49,247 nucleotides of DNA from Achromobacter veterisilvae (GTDB lineage: Bacteria > Pseudomonadota > Gammaproteobacteria > Burkholderiales > Burkholderiaceae_B). Location: NCBI RefSeq assembly GCF_900496975.1, contig NZ_UFQC01000043.1:1-49247 (forward strand), given 5' to 3'. How positions within the stretch are numbered: position 1 is the first letter of the stretch; each line of letters begins with the position of its first letter. Under the pieces are notes generated by a model. The model was not told the DNA's origin. It saw nothing but the letters and a program-made list of their open reading frames with translations, and did no database searches. This document shows positions 15,586 through 23,665 of this stretch, one piece after another. Both the position numbers and the translations under genes were made by a program.

Positions 15586-18012
15586 TCAATACGTCGCCCG
15601 CAGATTCAGCATCACGCTCCTCGGTTCGCCATAGTAGTTCGACCCATAGGCCGCCCACACGCGCTGGTAGTAGACCTTGTCGAACAGGTTGTTCACGGTC
15701 AGGGTCGCGTCCAGGTGCTTGTTGAAGCGGTAGCCGGCCTGCGCGGACACGGTGGTGTACGGGCGCTGCTCGAATTTCACCGGGCCGTTCAGGCGGTACA
15801 TGCTGCTGACGCTGCGTAGCCCCGCGCCCAGCGACAGGCCTTCCAGCGTTCCGGTTGCGAAGGTGTACTTGGTCCACAGGTTGAAGGTGTGGCGCGGCGT
15901 GATGAAGGCGTATTGCTGCGACTTCTGTTCTTCCGTGCCCTTCAGGGTCTTGGTGGCGGTGTAGGCGTAGCCGGCGGTGACGTCCCAGCCCGGCGCCGGG
16001 CTGCCGCTGATTTCGGCCTCGAAGCCCTGGCTGCGCATCTTGCCGGCGGCCATCGAGAACAGCGGATTGTCCGGGTCGGTCATGGCGCGGTTTTCGTCTT
16101 CCATTCGGAAGAGCGCGGCGTGGCCGTTCAGGCGCTTGTCCAGGAATTCGCCCTTCAGGCCGATCTCGACCTGCTTGCCGGTGCGCGGGTCCAGTAGTTG
16201 GCCGTTGGCGTCGGTGGTGGTCTGCGGCGTGAAGATGCTGGTGTAGCTGGCGTAGGCGGACAACTGCTCATTCAGGTTCACCACCAGGCCCAGGTAGGGC
16301 GTGAACTTGCCGTTGATGTCGCTCTTGGTGTTGGTGAACTGGTTGAAGTAGGCGTTGCGGTTCTCGGTGCGGTTTTCCCACCAGGTCAGGCGGCTGCCGG
16401 CGATGATGGTGGCGGCGTCGGTCACGCGCAGGTTGGCGCGCGCATACACACCGTACTGCTGCGTCTTGCTGTCGTTGCCGTTGGTGAATTCGTAGTCCGG
16501 CTTGGGGACGTCGTTGTCGGGGTGGTACAGGTTGATGTCGGCGTTGTCGCCGCCGCCGTAGCGGAAGTTCTTGTGGATGTCGCGGTAGTCGGCGCCCAGG
16601 ATCAGTTCGTGTTCGCGGCCGAAGGCCTGGAATGGCGTGGCGACGAAGGCGTCCAGGCCGTAGGTCTTCCAGTGGCTGCGGTATTTCCACGAGACCAGGC
16701 AAGTGTCGCCCGTGGCCGGGTCGACGGCGCAGTCGGACCAGCCGAATTCGCGGCTGGGTTCGTCCTGTTCGCGGTAGATGCCGCTGACCTTGATGCGGCC
16801 GCCGTTGGACAGGCGGTGTTCCACGTCGGCGAAGTATTCGGTGATTTCTTCGGTGATGTGGTTCCAGCCAGGGTCCAGGTTGGTGGAGCGGCGCACGTCC
16901 AGCAGTTCGCCGTCGGTGTAGCCGGGCAGGCCGAAGAACGGGCGGCCCTTGTATTGCTGGTAGGTGGCGCCAGCGGTCAGCACGGTGTCGGGCGTGAGGT
17001 CGAAGCTCAGGGTGCCGTAGAACAGCGGCTTTTCGGTGTAGACGCCGTCGACGAAGGAGCGGCGGTCGTCGTAGGACGCGACCAGGCGGCCTCGCAGCCG
17101 GCCGTCGCTGTCCAGCGGGCCGGTGATGTCGGCCTCGGTGTAGTAGCGGTCCCAGGACCCGGCCATGACCTGGCCGCTGAAGGCGAAGTCCTTCTGCGCG
17201 CGCTTGCGCACCAGGTTCACGGTGCCGCCGGGGTCGCCCGCGCCCTGGAACAGGCCCGAGGGGCCGCGCAGCACTTCGATGCGGTCGTAGATGGCCAGGC
17301 CGAAGCCCGAGCTCAGGTCGTTGCCGGTGCTGGCCGGCGTGTTCACGCCGTCCACCTGGATCGTGTCCAGCGCGTAGCCGCGCGAATAGAAGTTGCCGTG
17401 GTTGCCGCCGATGCTGCCCGCTTCCACCGTGATGCCAGTGACGGTGCGCATGGCGTCGTCCAGGTTCACGAGGTTCTGGTCGTCGAGCTGCTGGCGCGTC
17501 ACGACGGAGATGGATTGCGGGATTTCGCGCAGGCTTTGCGCGTTCTTGCCCAGGGTGACGGCGGGGGTGGTGTAGGAACCCGTGCCTTCGGTGGTGGCGA
17601 GGTCGCGGCCGGTGACCGTGACCGGCGCGAGGGTCGTGGCGTCGGAGGCCGAGGAACCTGCCGTCGGCCGGACCACGAAGCCGGTGGCGCTGGGCACGGC
17701 GACCAGCCCGCTCTTGGCCAGCAGGCGGTCCAGGGCGGCCTGGGCGCTCATCTTGCCGGAGACGGCGGGCGCCTGCCGTCCGGCGACCGTGTCGGGGCTG
17801 AACAGCACTTGCACTTGCGCCTGGCGGCCCAGCGCCACCAGCGCGTCGGCCAGGTTTCCGGCGGGCAGGTCGAAGGCCTGCGCGGCCGCGCCCTGGGCGT
17901 GGGCCACGGACGGCGCGAGCGCCTGGACCGCCAGCGCGGCGTTCATCGACAGCGCGCACAGCAGCGTGTAACGGCCGGCGTTCAGCCGACGGCGGAAATG
18001 GCGTTGCGCCAT
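15586..18012 (-). CDS. TonB-dependent siderophore-type receptor with STN signalling domain
   Basis: This outer-membrane receptor has 808 aa. The ATG at 18012 gives a proper signal peptide (1-39: basic AQRHFRRRLNAGR, hydrophobic stretch, cleavage AHA-Q). The domains are STN (about 45-115, FDLPAGNLADALVALGRQAQVQVLF), TonB box area LAPVTVTG, a plug with LGKNAQSLREIPQSISVVTRQQLDDQNL and GLFQGAGDPGGTVNLVRKRA, and a barrel ending with the aromatic tail LRATY. It resembles FhuE/FpvA-type ferric-siderophore receptors. The STN domain and position after the sigma and FecR genes at 19609-18120 indicate ligand-induced signalling. A 107-nt gap separates it from fecR, enough for its own sigma-dependent promoter. 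It differs clearly from the receptor at 4947-7427, so the ligand is likely different. Confidence 0.94.
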   Translation of the reverse strand: MAQRHFRRRLNAGRYTLLCALSMNAALAVQALAPSVAHAQGAAAQAFDLPAGNLADALVALGRQAQVQVLFSPDTVAGRQAPAVSGKMSAQAALDRLLAKSGLVAVPSATGFVVRPTAGSSASDATTLAPVTVTGRDLATTEGTGSYTTPAVTLGKNAQSLREIPQSISVVTRQQLDDQNLVNLDDAMRTVTGITVEAGSIGGNHGNFYSRGYALDTIQVDGVNTPASTGNDLSSGFGLAIYDRIEVLRGPSGLFQGAGDPGGTVNLVRKRAQKDFAFSGQVMAGSWDRYYTEADITGPLDSDGRLRGRLVASYDDRRSFVDGVYTEKPLFYGTLSFDLTPDTVLTAGATYQQYKGRPFFGLPGYTDGELLDVRRSTNLDPGWNHITEEITEYFADVEHRLSNGGRIKVSGIYREQDEPSREFGWSDCAVDPATGDTCLVSWKYRSHWKTYGLDAFVATPFQAFGREHELILGADYRDIHKNFRYGGGDNADINLYHPDNDVPKPDYEFTNGNDSKTQQYGVYARANLRVTDAATIIAGSRLTWWENRTENRNAYFNQFTNTKSDINGKFTPYLGLVVNLNEQLSAYASYTSIFTPQTTTDANGQLLDPRTGKQVEIGLKGEFLDKRLNGHAALFRMEDENRAMTDPDNPLFSMAAGKMRSQGFEAEISGSPAPGWDVTAGYAYTATKTLKGTEEQKSQQYAFITPRHTFNLWTKYTFATGTLEGLSLGAGLRSVSSMYRLNGPVKFEQRPYTTVSAQAGYRFNKHLDATLTVNNLFDKVYYQRVWAAYGSNYYGEPRSVMLNLRATY

Positions 18013-18119
18013 GGACTTTCCCCAGTCTGGAAGTGGATCTTGATAGGGGAAGACGCGCCAGACGCCGGAACCCGTACGTCCCGAAAGAAAAATTATTAGC
18101 AAGCGAGGGGGGACGCCGT

Positions 18120-19067
18120 TTACCGGCTGGCGATCACCGCCGAGCCGTCGGGCCGGCGGGTCAAGGTCACGGGCAGCAGGCCGGGCAGCGTGTCCAGGAA
18201 GGCCTCGGGGTGGCGCAGGTCCAGCGTGCCGGACAGGCGCAGGCCGCGGGCGCGTGCGTCGGCGAAGCGCACCGGCGCGTCGCGGTACAGGGCCAGGTAG
18301 CCGGCCAGTTGCTGCAAGGTGGCGTCGTGCACCACCGCCACGCCGTCCTGCCAGGCGCCGATCTCGCCGGGCGGCACCTGCTGGCGGCCCAGCAGCCGGC
18401 AGCCGGCGCGCGACAGCAGCACGGTGTCGCCGGCCCGCAGCGTGTGTTCCTTGGGGCCGTCCGCGCCGCTGGCGTCCAGCATCACCTGCCCGCTGCGCAC
18501 GCCGACCTGTAGTGTGTCGGGCAGCAGCAGCACGTTGAATTCGGTGCCGATGTCGCGCAGTTCGGCGCCGCCGGCGGTCACGACGAGGGGGCGGCGGTCG
18601 GACGCGGCGTCGATATAGACCTCGCCGCCGGCCACGTCGATGCGCCGCTCGGCCAGCGTGTAGCGCACGCTGACGCGCGTGCCGACGTTGGCGTGGATCC
18701 GCGTGCCGTCGGGCAGGTCCAGGCTGCGGGTCTGGGTGGACGCGTTGGCGACCGATTCATAGCTGACGGGCAGGTACTGGTAGGCCGCGCCGGCCACCAG
18801 CAGCAAGGCGGCCAGCGCTCCGCCCCAGCGCAGGAACGCCGGCCGGGGCGCGGGCGCCTGGGCGCGCGCCGTCGCCGGGCGCGGCAGGGACGCCATGTCT
18901 TCCCAGACCTGGACCAGGCGTTCGTACTCCTGTCCATGCAGCGGCGATTGCGCCAGCCACGCCTGGAACGCCTGTTCGGCGCCGGCATCGGACGCGCGGT
19001 CCCGGCGGCGCATGAACCATGCGCTCGCGGCCTCTTCGACGGCGGATAGGGGACGGGATCGGGTCAT
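18120..19067 (-). CDS. FecR-type anti-sigma/transmembrane sensor
   Basis: This 315-aa protein starts with an ATG overlapping the sigma stop codon (ATGA). Residues 8-60 are the cytoplasmic sigma-binding domain (AVEEAASAWFMRRRD...AEQAFQAWLAQSPLHGQEYERLVQVW). A single membrane helix occupies about 80-100 (RWGGALAALLLVAGAAYQYL). The periplasmic FecR domain (about 115-215) includes RSLDLPDGTRIHANVGTRVSVRY and the GGEVYIDA segment. A C-terminal STN-like region (about 250-315, LQQLAGYLALYRDAPVRFADARARGLRLSGTL) would touch the receptor's signalling domain. Its role is to hold the sigma factor in check or activate it on signal from the receptor. The strict start-stop overlap implies stoichiometric synthesis with the sigma factor. 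Confidence 0.93.
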   Translation of the reverse strand: MTRSRPLSAVEEAASAWFMRRRDRASDAGAEQAFQAWLAQSPLHGQEYERLVQVWEDMASLPRPATARAQAPAPRPAFLRWGGALAALLLVAGAAYQYLPVSYESVANASTQTRSLDLPDGTRIHANVGTRVSVRYTLAERRIDVAGGEVYIDAASDRRPLVVTAGGAELRDIGTEFNVLLLPDTLQVGVRSGQVMLDASGADGPKEHTLRAGDTVLLSRAGCRLLGRQQVPPGEIGAWQDGVAVVHDATLQQLAGYLALYRDAPVRFADARARGLRLSGTLDLRHPEAFLDTLPGLLPVTLTRRPDGSAVIASR

Positions 19068-19609
19068 GATGCTTCGCCGTGGACATGGCGCTTGCAATGC
19101 GCCAACGCCAGTTGCAGGTGCTTTTCCACCGCACGCACCGAAATGCCCATGCGGCCGGCGATCTCCTCGCAACGCAGCTCATCATACCGATAAAGCAGGA
19201 AGGCCTCGCGCTGGCGCGGGGGCATGGCGTCGATGGCGGCCTGCAGCAGGCGCAGGCGCTGGTTCACGTCGGCGCGCGCCTCGGGCTGCGTTCCCGCGTC
19301 GGCGGCCAGGCTGCCGGCCTGCGGCGCGAAGTCCTGGTCGTCCAGGCTGGCCGCCAGGTGCTCGCCGCGCACGCCTTCGCGGCGCCAGTGGTCGCGCAGC
19401 AGGTTGCGCGCGATCTCGTACAGGTAGGCGCGGGGCTTTTCCGGCGGTTCGGCGCCGTTGCTGGCCGCCAGCCATTTGGCGAAGGTCTCCTGCGCCAGGT
19501 CCTGGGCGGTGTCCGGCGAGCGCTTGAGCTGGCGGTTCAGGAAGCCGACCAGTTCCGTGTTCCACGCTTTGTACGCCTCGGCGATCACGCCGAAGAAACG
19601 CTCCCCCAT
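19064..19609 (-). CDS. ECF sigma-70 factor, FecI type
   Basis: This 181-aa sigma factor is read from ATG 19609, which has AGGGG before it and begins MGERFFGVIAEAYKAW, like other FecI proteins. An in-frame ATG at 19663 is possible but has no ribosome binding site and lies almost inside the Fur box. Region 2 spans residues 10-75 (ELVGFLNRQLKRSPDTAQDLAQETFAKWL, PRAYLYEIARNLLRDHWRR). Region 4 spans 120-172 (IDAMPPRQREAFLLYRYDELRCEEIAGRMGISVRAVEKHLQLAL). It should direct transcription of the receptor gene at 18012-15586 when the receptor is occupied. Transcription of this gene is probably repressed by Fur with iron, given the operator at 19678-19696. Confidence 0.94.
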   Translation of the reverse strand: MGERFFGVIAEAYKAWNTELVGFLNRQLKRSPDTAQDLAQETFAKWLAASNGAEPPEKPRAYLYEIARNLLRDHWRREGVRGEHLAASLDDQDFAPQAGSLAADAGTQPEARADVNQRLRLLQAAIDAMPPRQREAFLLYRYDELRCEEIAGRMGISVRAVEKHLQLALAHCKRHVHGEAS

Positions 19610-19677
19610 GGTGCCCCTGGATCCACGTTTGTCGCGCGGCCAGCGGAGCAGGCGCGTCGTCATGGGTTGAATGAAAT

Positions 19678-19696
19678 GATAATGATTCCTATTGTA
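19678..19696. promoter_or_regulatory. Fur box upstream of the second sigma gene
   Basis: GATAATGATTCCTATTGTA matches the left half of the classical 19-bp Fur consensus completely and much of the right half. It lies 69 nt upstream of the chosen sigma start, where binding of iron-loaded Fur would block transcription. The sequence match is direct; repression is inference from the known biology of FecI-type genes. Confidence 0.75.
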
Positions 19697-19852
19697 TCAA
19701 CAATCCTGGAAGCTACCGGCGAGGGGAATGGAGACCCTGTTGAACGGGCCTCCGTTTCATCCGCGCTAATGCAGACTATTAGATTTGCTTAAGTTGGCCG
19801 TATTTTTTGACCATGGGTTCCGGCATTCTTAGCATCCTTGATAGGAGACACC

Positions 19853-20824
19853 ATGGGCGCACTAAAGAACGATTCCAGCCTAGACATACGCATGCTGCGC
19901 ATTTTTGCCGCGGTGGCGTCGGCCGACAGCCTGTCGGCGGCGGCCCAGGCCTTGAACGTGACGCAGTCGGCCGTGTCGCAGACGATCTCGCAGATCGAAA
20001 GCACGCTGGGCATGCGCGTGCTGGACCGGTCGCGCAGGCCGTACCGGCTGACGCCGGCGGGGGTGACGCTGCACCGGCAGTCGCGGCAGATCGTGGACGA
20101 CGTGGACCGGCTGATCTCGCAGGTGCGCGAGGCGGACCTGATGAACCGGCCCGCCATCCGGATCGGCATGATCGATTCCTTCGCGGCGACCACCGGCCCG
20201 GCCATCGTCAAGCGGCTGACGCAGAGCGCGAGCCAGGTGCTGATGTGGTCCGGCCTGGCCTACGGACACGCGCAGGCGCTGCTGAACCGCCAGGTGGACA
20301 TCATCGTCACCACCGATGCGCTGGACGACGTGGACGGGCTGGCGCGGCGCGCGATTCTGACCGAACCCTTCGCGCTGGTGGTGCCGGCCGCGCGCGCCGA
20401 CGAATTCGCGCGCATGGACCTGCGCCAGGTGGCCCAGGCCGCGCCGTTCATCCGTTTCAGCGGCCGTTCGCATTTCGGCGCCATGATCGAACGCCACCTG
20501 CGCCGCTGCAGCGTGACCGCGCCGCCGTTCCTGGAGATCGACACCAGCGACGTGGTCATGGCGATGATCGCGGCCAATCTGGGCTGGGGGCTGATGACGC
20601 CGCTGTGCCTGCTGCAAGGGCGCTCCTGGCTGGACCAGGTGGCCGTGCTGCCGCTGCCGGGGCCGGGCCTGGCGCGCACGCTGCACCAGGTGTCGCGGCA
20701 GGACGAATTCGAGGACATGGCGGACATGTTCTGGCAGATCAGCCGCAAGGCCCTGGAGACGGAGATCTACCCGCAAGTGAATGCGCATTTGCCCTGGCTC
20801 GGGCGGCAGATGCGGCTTTGTTGA
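19853..20824 (+). CDS. LysR-family transcriptional regulator
   Basis: This 323-aa protein starts at ATG 19853 with TAGGAG 6 nt upstream. The N-terminal winged helix-turn-helix covers residues 12-70 (LRIFAAVASADSLSAAAQALNVTQSAVSQTISQIESTLGMRVLDR). The C-terminal effector-binding domain runs from about 90 to 300, with the periplasmic-binding-protein-like fold (IRIGMIDSFAAT..., LLNRQVDIIVTTDAL, MIAANLGWGLMTPLCL). The gene lies just upstream of, and on the same strand as, the ABC importer and oxidoreductase genes at 21000-24982. It probably controls them in response to the imported compound, although a repeat with a weak terminator-like stem lies between. It is divergent from the Fur-controlled sigma gene. 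Confidence 0.92.
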   Translation: MGALKNDSSLDIRMLRIFAAVASADSLSAAAQALNVTQSAVSQTISQIESTLGMRVLDRSRRPYRLTPAGVTLHRQSRQIVDDVDRLISQVREADLMNRPAIRIGMIDSFAATTGPAIVKRLTQSASQVLMWSGLAYGHAQALLNRQVDIIVTTDALDDVDGLARRAILTEPFALVVPAARADEFARMDLRQVAQAAPFIRFSGRSHFGAMIERHLRRCSVTAPPFLEIDTSDVVMAMIAANLGWGLMTPLCLLQGRSWLDQVAVLPLPGPGLARTLHQVSRQDEFEDMADMFWQISRKALETEIYPQVNAHLPWLGRQMRLC

Positions 20825-20848
20825 CCCGGCACAAAACGCCTGGGCAAC

Positions 20849-20870
20849 GCGCCTTGCGAAAACAAGGCGC
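20849..20870 (+). terminator. Strong hairpin after the LysR gene
   Basis: GCGCCTTG (20849-20856) and CAAGGCGC (20863-20870) form an exact 8-bp stem with a CGAAAA loop. No T-run follows, so it may act as a Rho-assisted or protective hairpin rather than a classical terminator. Confidence 0.4.
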
Positions 20871-20917
20871 CGCGCGCAGGCGGCTTTGCGCCGCAGGATA
20901 GCCCGACGATAACGACG

Positions 20918-20988
20918 GCCCCCACGCTGCGCACACGGTGTGCGTTTGCTGCCCCCTAGGGGCGTTCTGGGACGGCCCGACGACAAAA
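20918..20988 (+). repeat. GC-rich dispersed repeat, copy 2
   Basis: The same modules as at 4779-4850 occur in order: CCCCCACGCTGCGC, a short variable part, TTGCTGCCCCC with a GGGGC partner, then GGGACGGCCCG and ACAAAAA. The stem is shorter and the T-run is lost, so the terminator activity of copy 1 is weakened here. It ends just before the ribosome binding site of the binding-protein gene. Confidence 0.6.
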
Positions 20989-20999
20989 AGGAGAAGGAC

Positions 21000-22001
21000 A
21001 TGCAGGAGACGAGACGCAGATTCATCAAGGGCGCGGCCATGGGCGCCGCGGCGCTGGCGCTGCCGATGGCCGGAAAGACGTGGGCCGCGGGCGCGCAGGC
21101 CGTGCGCTACGGCGGTTCGGCGTGGCTGGGCCACTACCCGGCCTGGCTGGCGATCCAGGCCGGCTACTTCAAGAACGAGGGGCTGGACGTGGGCTGGGAA
21201 TCGTTCGGCACCACCTCGGCGCGCGTCAGCGCCCTGCTCTCGGGCAACATCGACATGGCGGTCACCGCCGCCCCGGCCGCGCTGGCGGTCATGTCGCGCG
21301 GTTCGCGCCATTTCGCCATCATCGGCGTGCCCGAGAACTTCGGCCGCGTCGAAGGGCTGATCGTGCGCGACGGCGTCCAGAACCTGCAGGACCTGAAGGG
21401 CAAGAAGATCGGCGTCACCTTCGCGTCCAGCGCGCACCTGCTGGTGCTCAACCTGCTGGACCAGGCGGGCCTGAAGGCCGGCAAGGAAGTCGCCGTGCTG
21501 AACGTCCCCGCGCCGGAAATGCCGGCGGCCTTCCAGGCGGGCCAGATCGACGCGGCGGCCGCATGGACGCCGCAGTTCAACGCCATCCGCAGCATGCCGG
21601 GCGCCCGCCTGCTGGCCGACGATACGCAGTTCTCGCTCTACAAGGACTACGGCGTCACGCCGGGACCGGACGTGCTGGTCGCGCGCCGGGCCTTCCTGGA
21701 CAAGCATCCCGAGACGGTCAAGCGCTTCCTGAAGGCGTACTTCCGCGCCAACGAACAACTGCGCGCTCAACCGGAGAGCACGGTGGCCGCGCTGACGGAA
21801 CTGACCAAGCTGTCGGCCGCCGACCAACTGGAAATGGTCAAGGGCGCCGACTGGTACGGCGCGTCGGAACAGGGGGCGCTGCTGGCTCCCGGCAGCAAGT
21901 ACATCGACGGCCTGCAGCAACTGGCGGAAATGATGGTGCGCTACGGGCAGATCGACAAGACGCCGCCGGTGCGCGAATGGGTCGATTCGGCCTATCTGTA
22001 G
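21000..22001 (+). CDS. ABC transporter substrate-binding protein (SsuA/NMT1 type)
   Basis: This 333-aa protein has AAGGAG 8 nt before the ATG. It has a Tat-type signal peptide (ETRRRFIKG with the twin arginines, hydrophobic GAAALALPMAG, cleavage near TWA-AG), so it is exported folded to the periplasm. The mature protein has the NMT1/SsuA-like type II binding fold: WLGHYPAWLAIQAGYFKNEGLDV, then NIDMAVTAAPAALAV, LKGKKIGVTFASSAHLLVLNLL and GQIDAAAAWTPQF. Relatives bind sulfonates, taurine, nitrate, thiamine precursors or other small nitrogenous or sulfur compounds. It is the first gene of a four-gene unit with permease, ATPase and an FAD-dependent oxidase, so the ligand is likely to be an amine- or amino-acid-like compound. 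The exact ligand is not deducible. Confidence 0.9.
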   Translation: MQETRRRFIKGAAMGAAALALPMAGKTWAAGAQAVRYGGSAWLGHYPAWLAIQAGYFKNEGLDVGWESFGTTSARVSALLSGNIDMAVTAAPAALAVMSRGSRHFAIIGVPENFGRVEGLIVRDGVQNLQDLKGKKIGVTFASSAHLLVLNLLDQAGLKAGKEVAVLNVPAPEMPAAFQAGQIDAAAAWTPQFNAIRSMPGARLLADDTQFSLYKDYGVTPGPDVLVARRAFLDKHPETVKRFLKAYFRANEQLRAQPESTVAALTELTKLSAADQLEMVKGADWYGASEQGALLAPGSKYIDGLQQLAEMMVRYGQIDKTPPVREWVDSAYL

Positions 22002-22076
22002 CCGGGGCCTCCCGCCGCAAGCCGATATGCCGGCGGGCGCGCGCCGCCCGCCCTTCTTTCTGCCAGGAATTGAACG

Positions 22077-22847
22077 ATGAATGCATCAAACCGTCAGCGC
22101 CGTCCGGACCTGCTGTTGATCAGCAGCGTGTCCGTGATCGCGCTGCTGCTGTTCTGGGAAGGCGTCTGCCGCCTGCAATGGGTGGATGCGCTGTTCCTGC
22201 CGCCGCCCTCGTCCGTCTTCGCCCGCATGGCCGGCATGTGGGAGCAAGGCGCGTTGATGGACCACATCCTCGCGTCCGCGCGCCGGGTCATGGTGGGTTT
22301 CGCCGCCGCCACCGCGCTGGCGATTCCGCTGGGCATTTTCCTGGGCACTTCGCTGCGCGCCCGGGCGGCCTTCGATCCCATCCTGTCCTTCGTGCGGCCG
22401 CTGCCGTCGATGAGCTGGATTCCGCTGTCGCTGCTGTGGTTCGGCATCACCGAGACCCAGAAGTACAGCATCGTGTTCATGGGCACCTTCGCGCCGGCGC
22501 TGCTGTACGTGATAGAAGCCACGCGCAACATCGATCCGCTGCTCATCCGCGCGGCCCGCAACCTCGGCGCCACCGGCCCGCAAGTCATGCGCATGGTCAT
22601 CCTGCCGGCCAGCCTGCCGCAGATCTTCAGCGGCTTCAAGGTGATCCTGGGTCTGTCCTGGACCTGCGTCATTTCCGCCGAACTGGTCGCCGCCAAAGAG
22701 GGCCTGGGCTTTCTCATCATGAACGGCAAGGAGTTCTTCCAGACCGACACCGTGGTGCTGGGCATGGCGCTCATCAGCGTCACCGTGCTGGTGACCGACG
22801 TGATCTTCCGAATCATTGAAAACAGGGTGCTGGCATGGTCGCGATAA
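22077..22847 (+). CDS. ABC transporter permease (SsuC/TauC type)
   Basis: This 256-aa inner-membrane protein has six predicted transmembrane helices, the first at about residues 12-32 (LLLISSVSVIALLLFWEG). The BPD_transp_1 core carries the EAA loop that docks the ATPase (AARNLGATGPQVMRMVILPASLPQIFSGFKV, residues about 160-190). Its length is as expected for SsuC/TauC. It lies 75 nt after the binding-protein gene and overlaps the start of the ATPase gene by 13 nt if the first ATG of the latter is used. It would form the membrane pore of the importer. Confidence 0.92.
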   Translation: MNASNRQRRPDLLLISSVSVIALLLFWEGVCRLQWVDALFLPPPSSVFARMAGMWEQGALMDHILASARRVMVGFAAATALAIPLGIFLGTSLRARAAFDPILSFVRPLPSMSWIPLSLLWFGITETQKYSIVFMGTFAPALLYVIEATRNIDPLLIRAARNLGATGPQVMRMVILPASLPQIFSGFKVILGLSWTCVISAELVAAKEGLGFLIMNGKEFFQTDTVVLGMALISVTVLVTDVIFRIIENRVLAWSR

Positions 22848-23638
22848 ACCACGCGGAGAACGATACGATGATCTCCATTGAAGGCATTTCCAAGTCGTTC
22901 GGCGCCTTTCATGCGCTGCAGGGCCTGGACTTGCAGGTCAAGCGCGGCGAATTCCTGGTGGTGCTGGGCGCTTCCGGCTGCGGCAAGTCCACGCTGCTCA
23001 ACCTCATTACCGGTTTCGAGAAACCCAGCGCCGGGCGGATCGTGGTCAACGGCCGCGAAGTGCGCGACGTGGATCCGCATTGCGGCATGGTGTTCCAGCA
23101 GTACGCCCTGTTCCCCTGGCTGACCGTGGCCGAGAACGTGGCCTTCGGCTTGAAGCTCAAGGGCGTGCCTTCGGCCGACAGGCGCGCGACGGCGCAGAAG
23201 TTCATCGAGATGGTGGGCCTGAAAGGCTTCGAGGACGCCTATCCCAAGGCCCTGTCCGGCGGCATGCGGCAGCGCGTGTCCATCGCCCGCGTGCTGGCCA
23301 ACGATCCCGACGTCATCCTCCTCGACGAGCCCTTCGCGGCGCTGGACGCGATGACCCGGCAGGTGCTGCAGGAAGAGCTTACGCGCATCTACGAGCGCAG
23401 CGGCAAGACCATCATTTTCATCACGCACTCCATCGACGAGGCGCTGCTGCTGTCCAACCGCATGGTCATCATGAGCGCGCGGCCGGGCCGCGTGGCCTGC
23501 GACATTCCCAACGACCTGCCCTATCCGCGCAACGCCGACGCGCAGCTTTCGCCGCGCTACATCGAGCTCAAGTCGCAGATCTGGGGCATCGTGCAGAACG
23601 AAGTCATGCGCAGCCTGCAGGCGCGCGCCGACCAATGA
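22835..23638 (+). CDS. ABC transporter ATPase (SsuB/TauB type)
   Basis: This 267-aa protein is read from the ATG at 22835; a second in-frame ATG at 22868, with GGAG upstream, begins MISIEGISKSFGAF and may be the real start (256 aa). It has all ABC ATPase motifs: Walker A GASGCGKST, Q-loop VFQQYALFPW, signature LSGGMRQRVSIARVL, Walker B VILLDEPFAALD, and the H-loop histidine in ITHSIDEA. It energises the importer formed with the permease at 22077-22847. The gene overlaps the permease gene, so the two are translationally coupled. It is followed after 27 nt by the oxidoreductase gene. Confidence 0.94.
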   Translation: MVAINHAENDTMISIEGISKSFGAFHALQGLDLQVKRGEFLVVLGASGCGKSTLLNLITGFEKPSAGRIVVNGREVRDVDPHCGMVFQQYALFPWLTVAENVAFGLKLKGVPSADRRATAQKFIEMVGLKGFEDAYPKALSGGMRQRVSIARVLANDPDVILLDEPFAALDAMTRQVLQEELTRIYERSGKTIIFITHSIDEALLLSNRMVIMSARPGRVACDIPNDLPYPRNADAQLSPRYIELKSQIWGIVQNEVMRSLQARADQ

Positions 23639-23665
23639 TCCGCCAACAGCAACACTGAAGCCATC

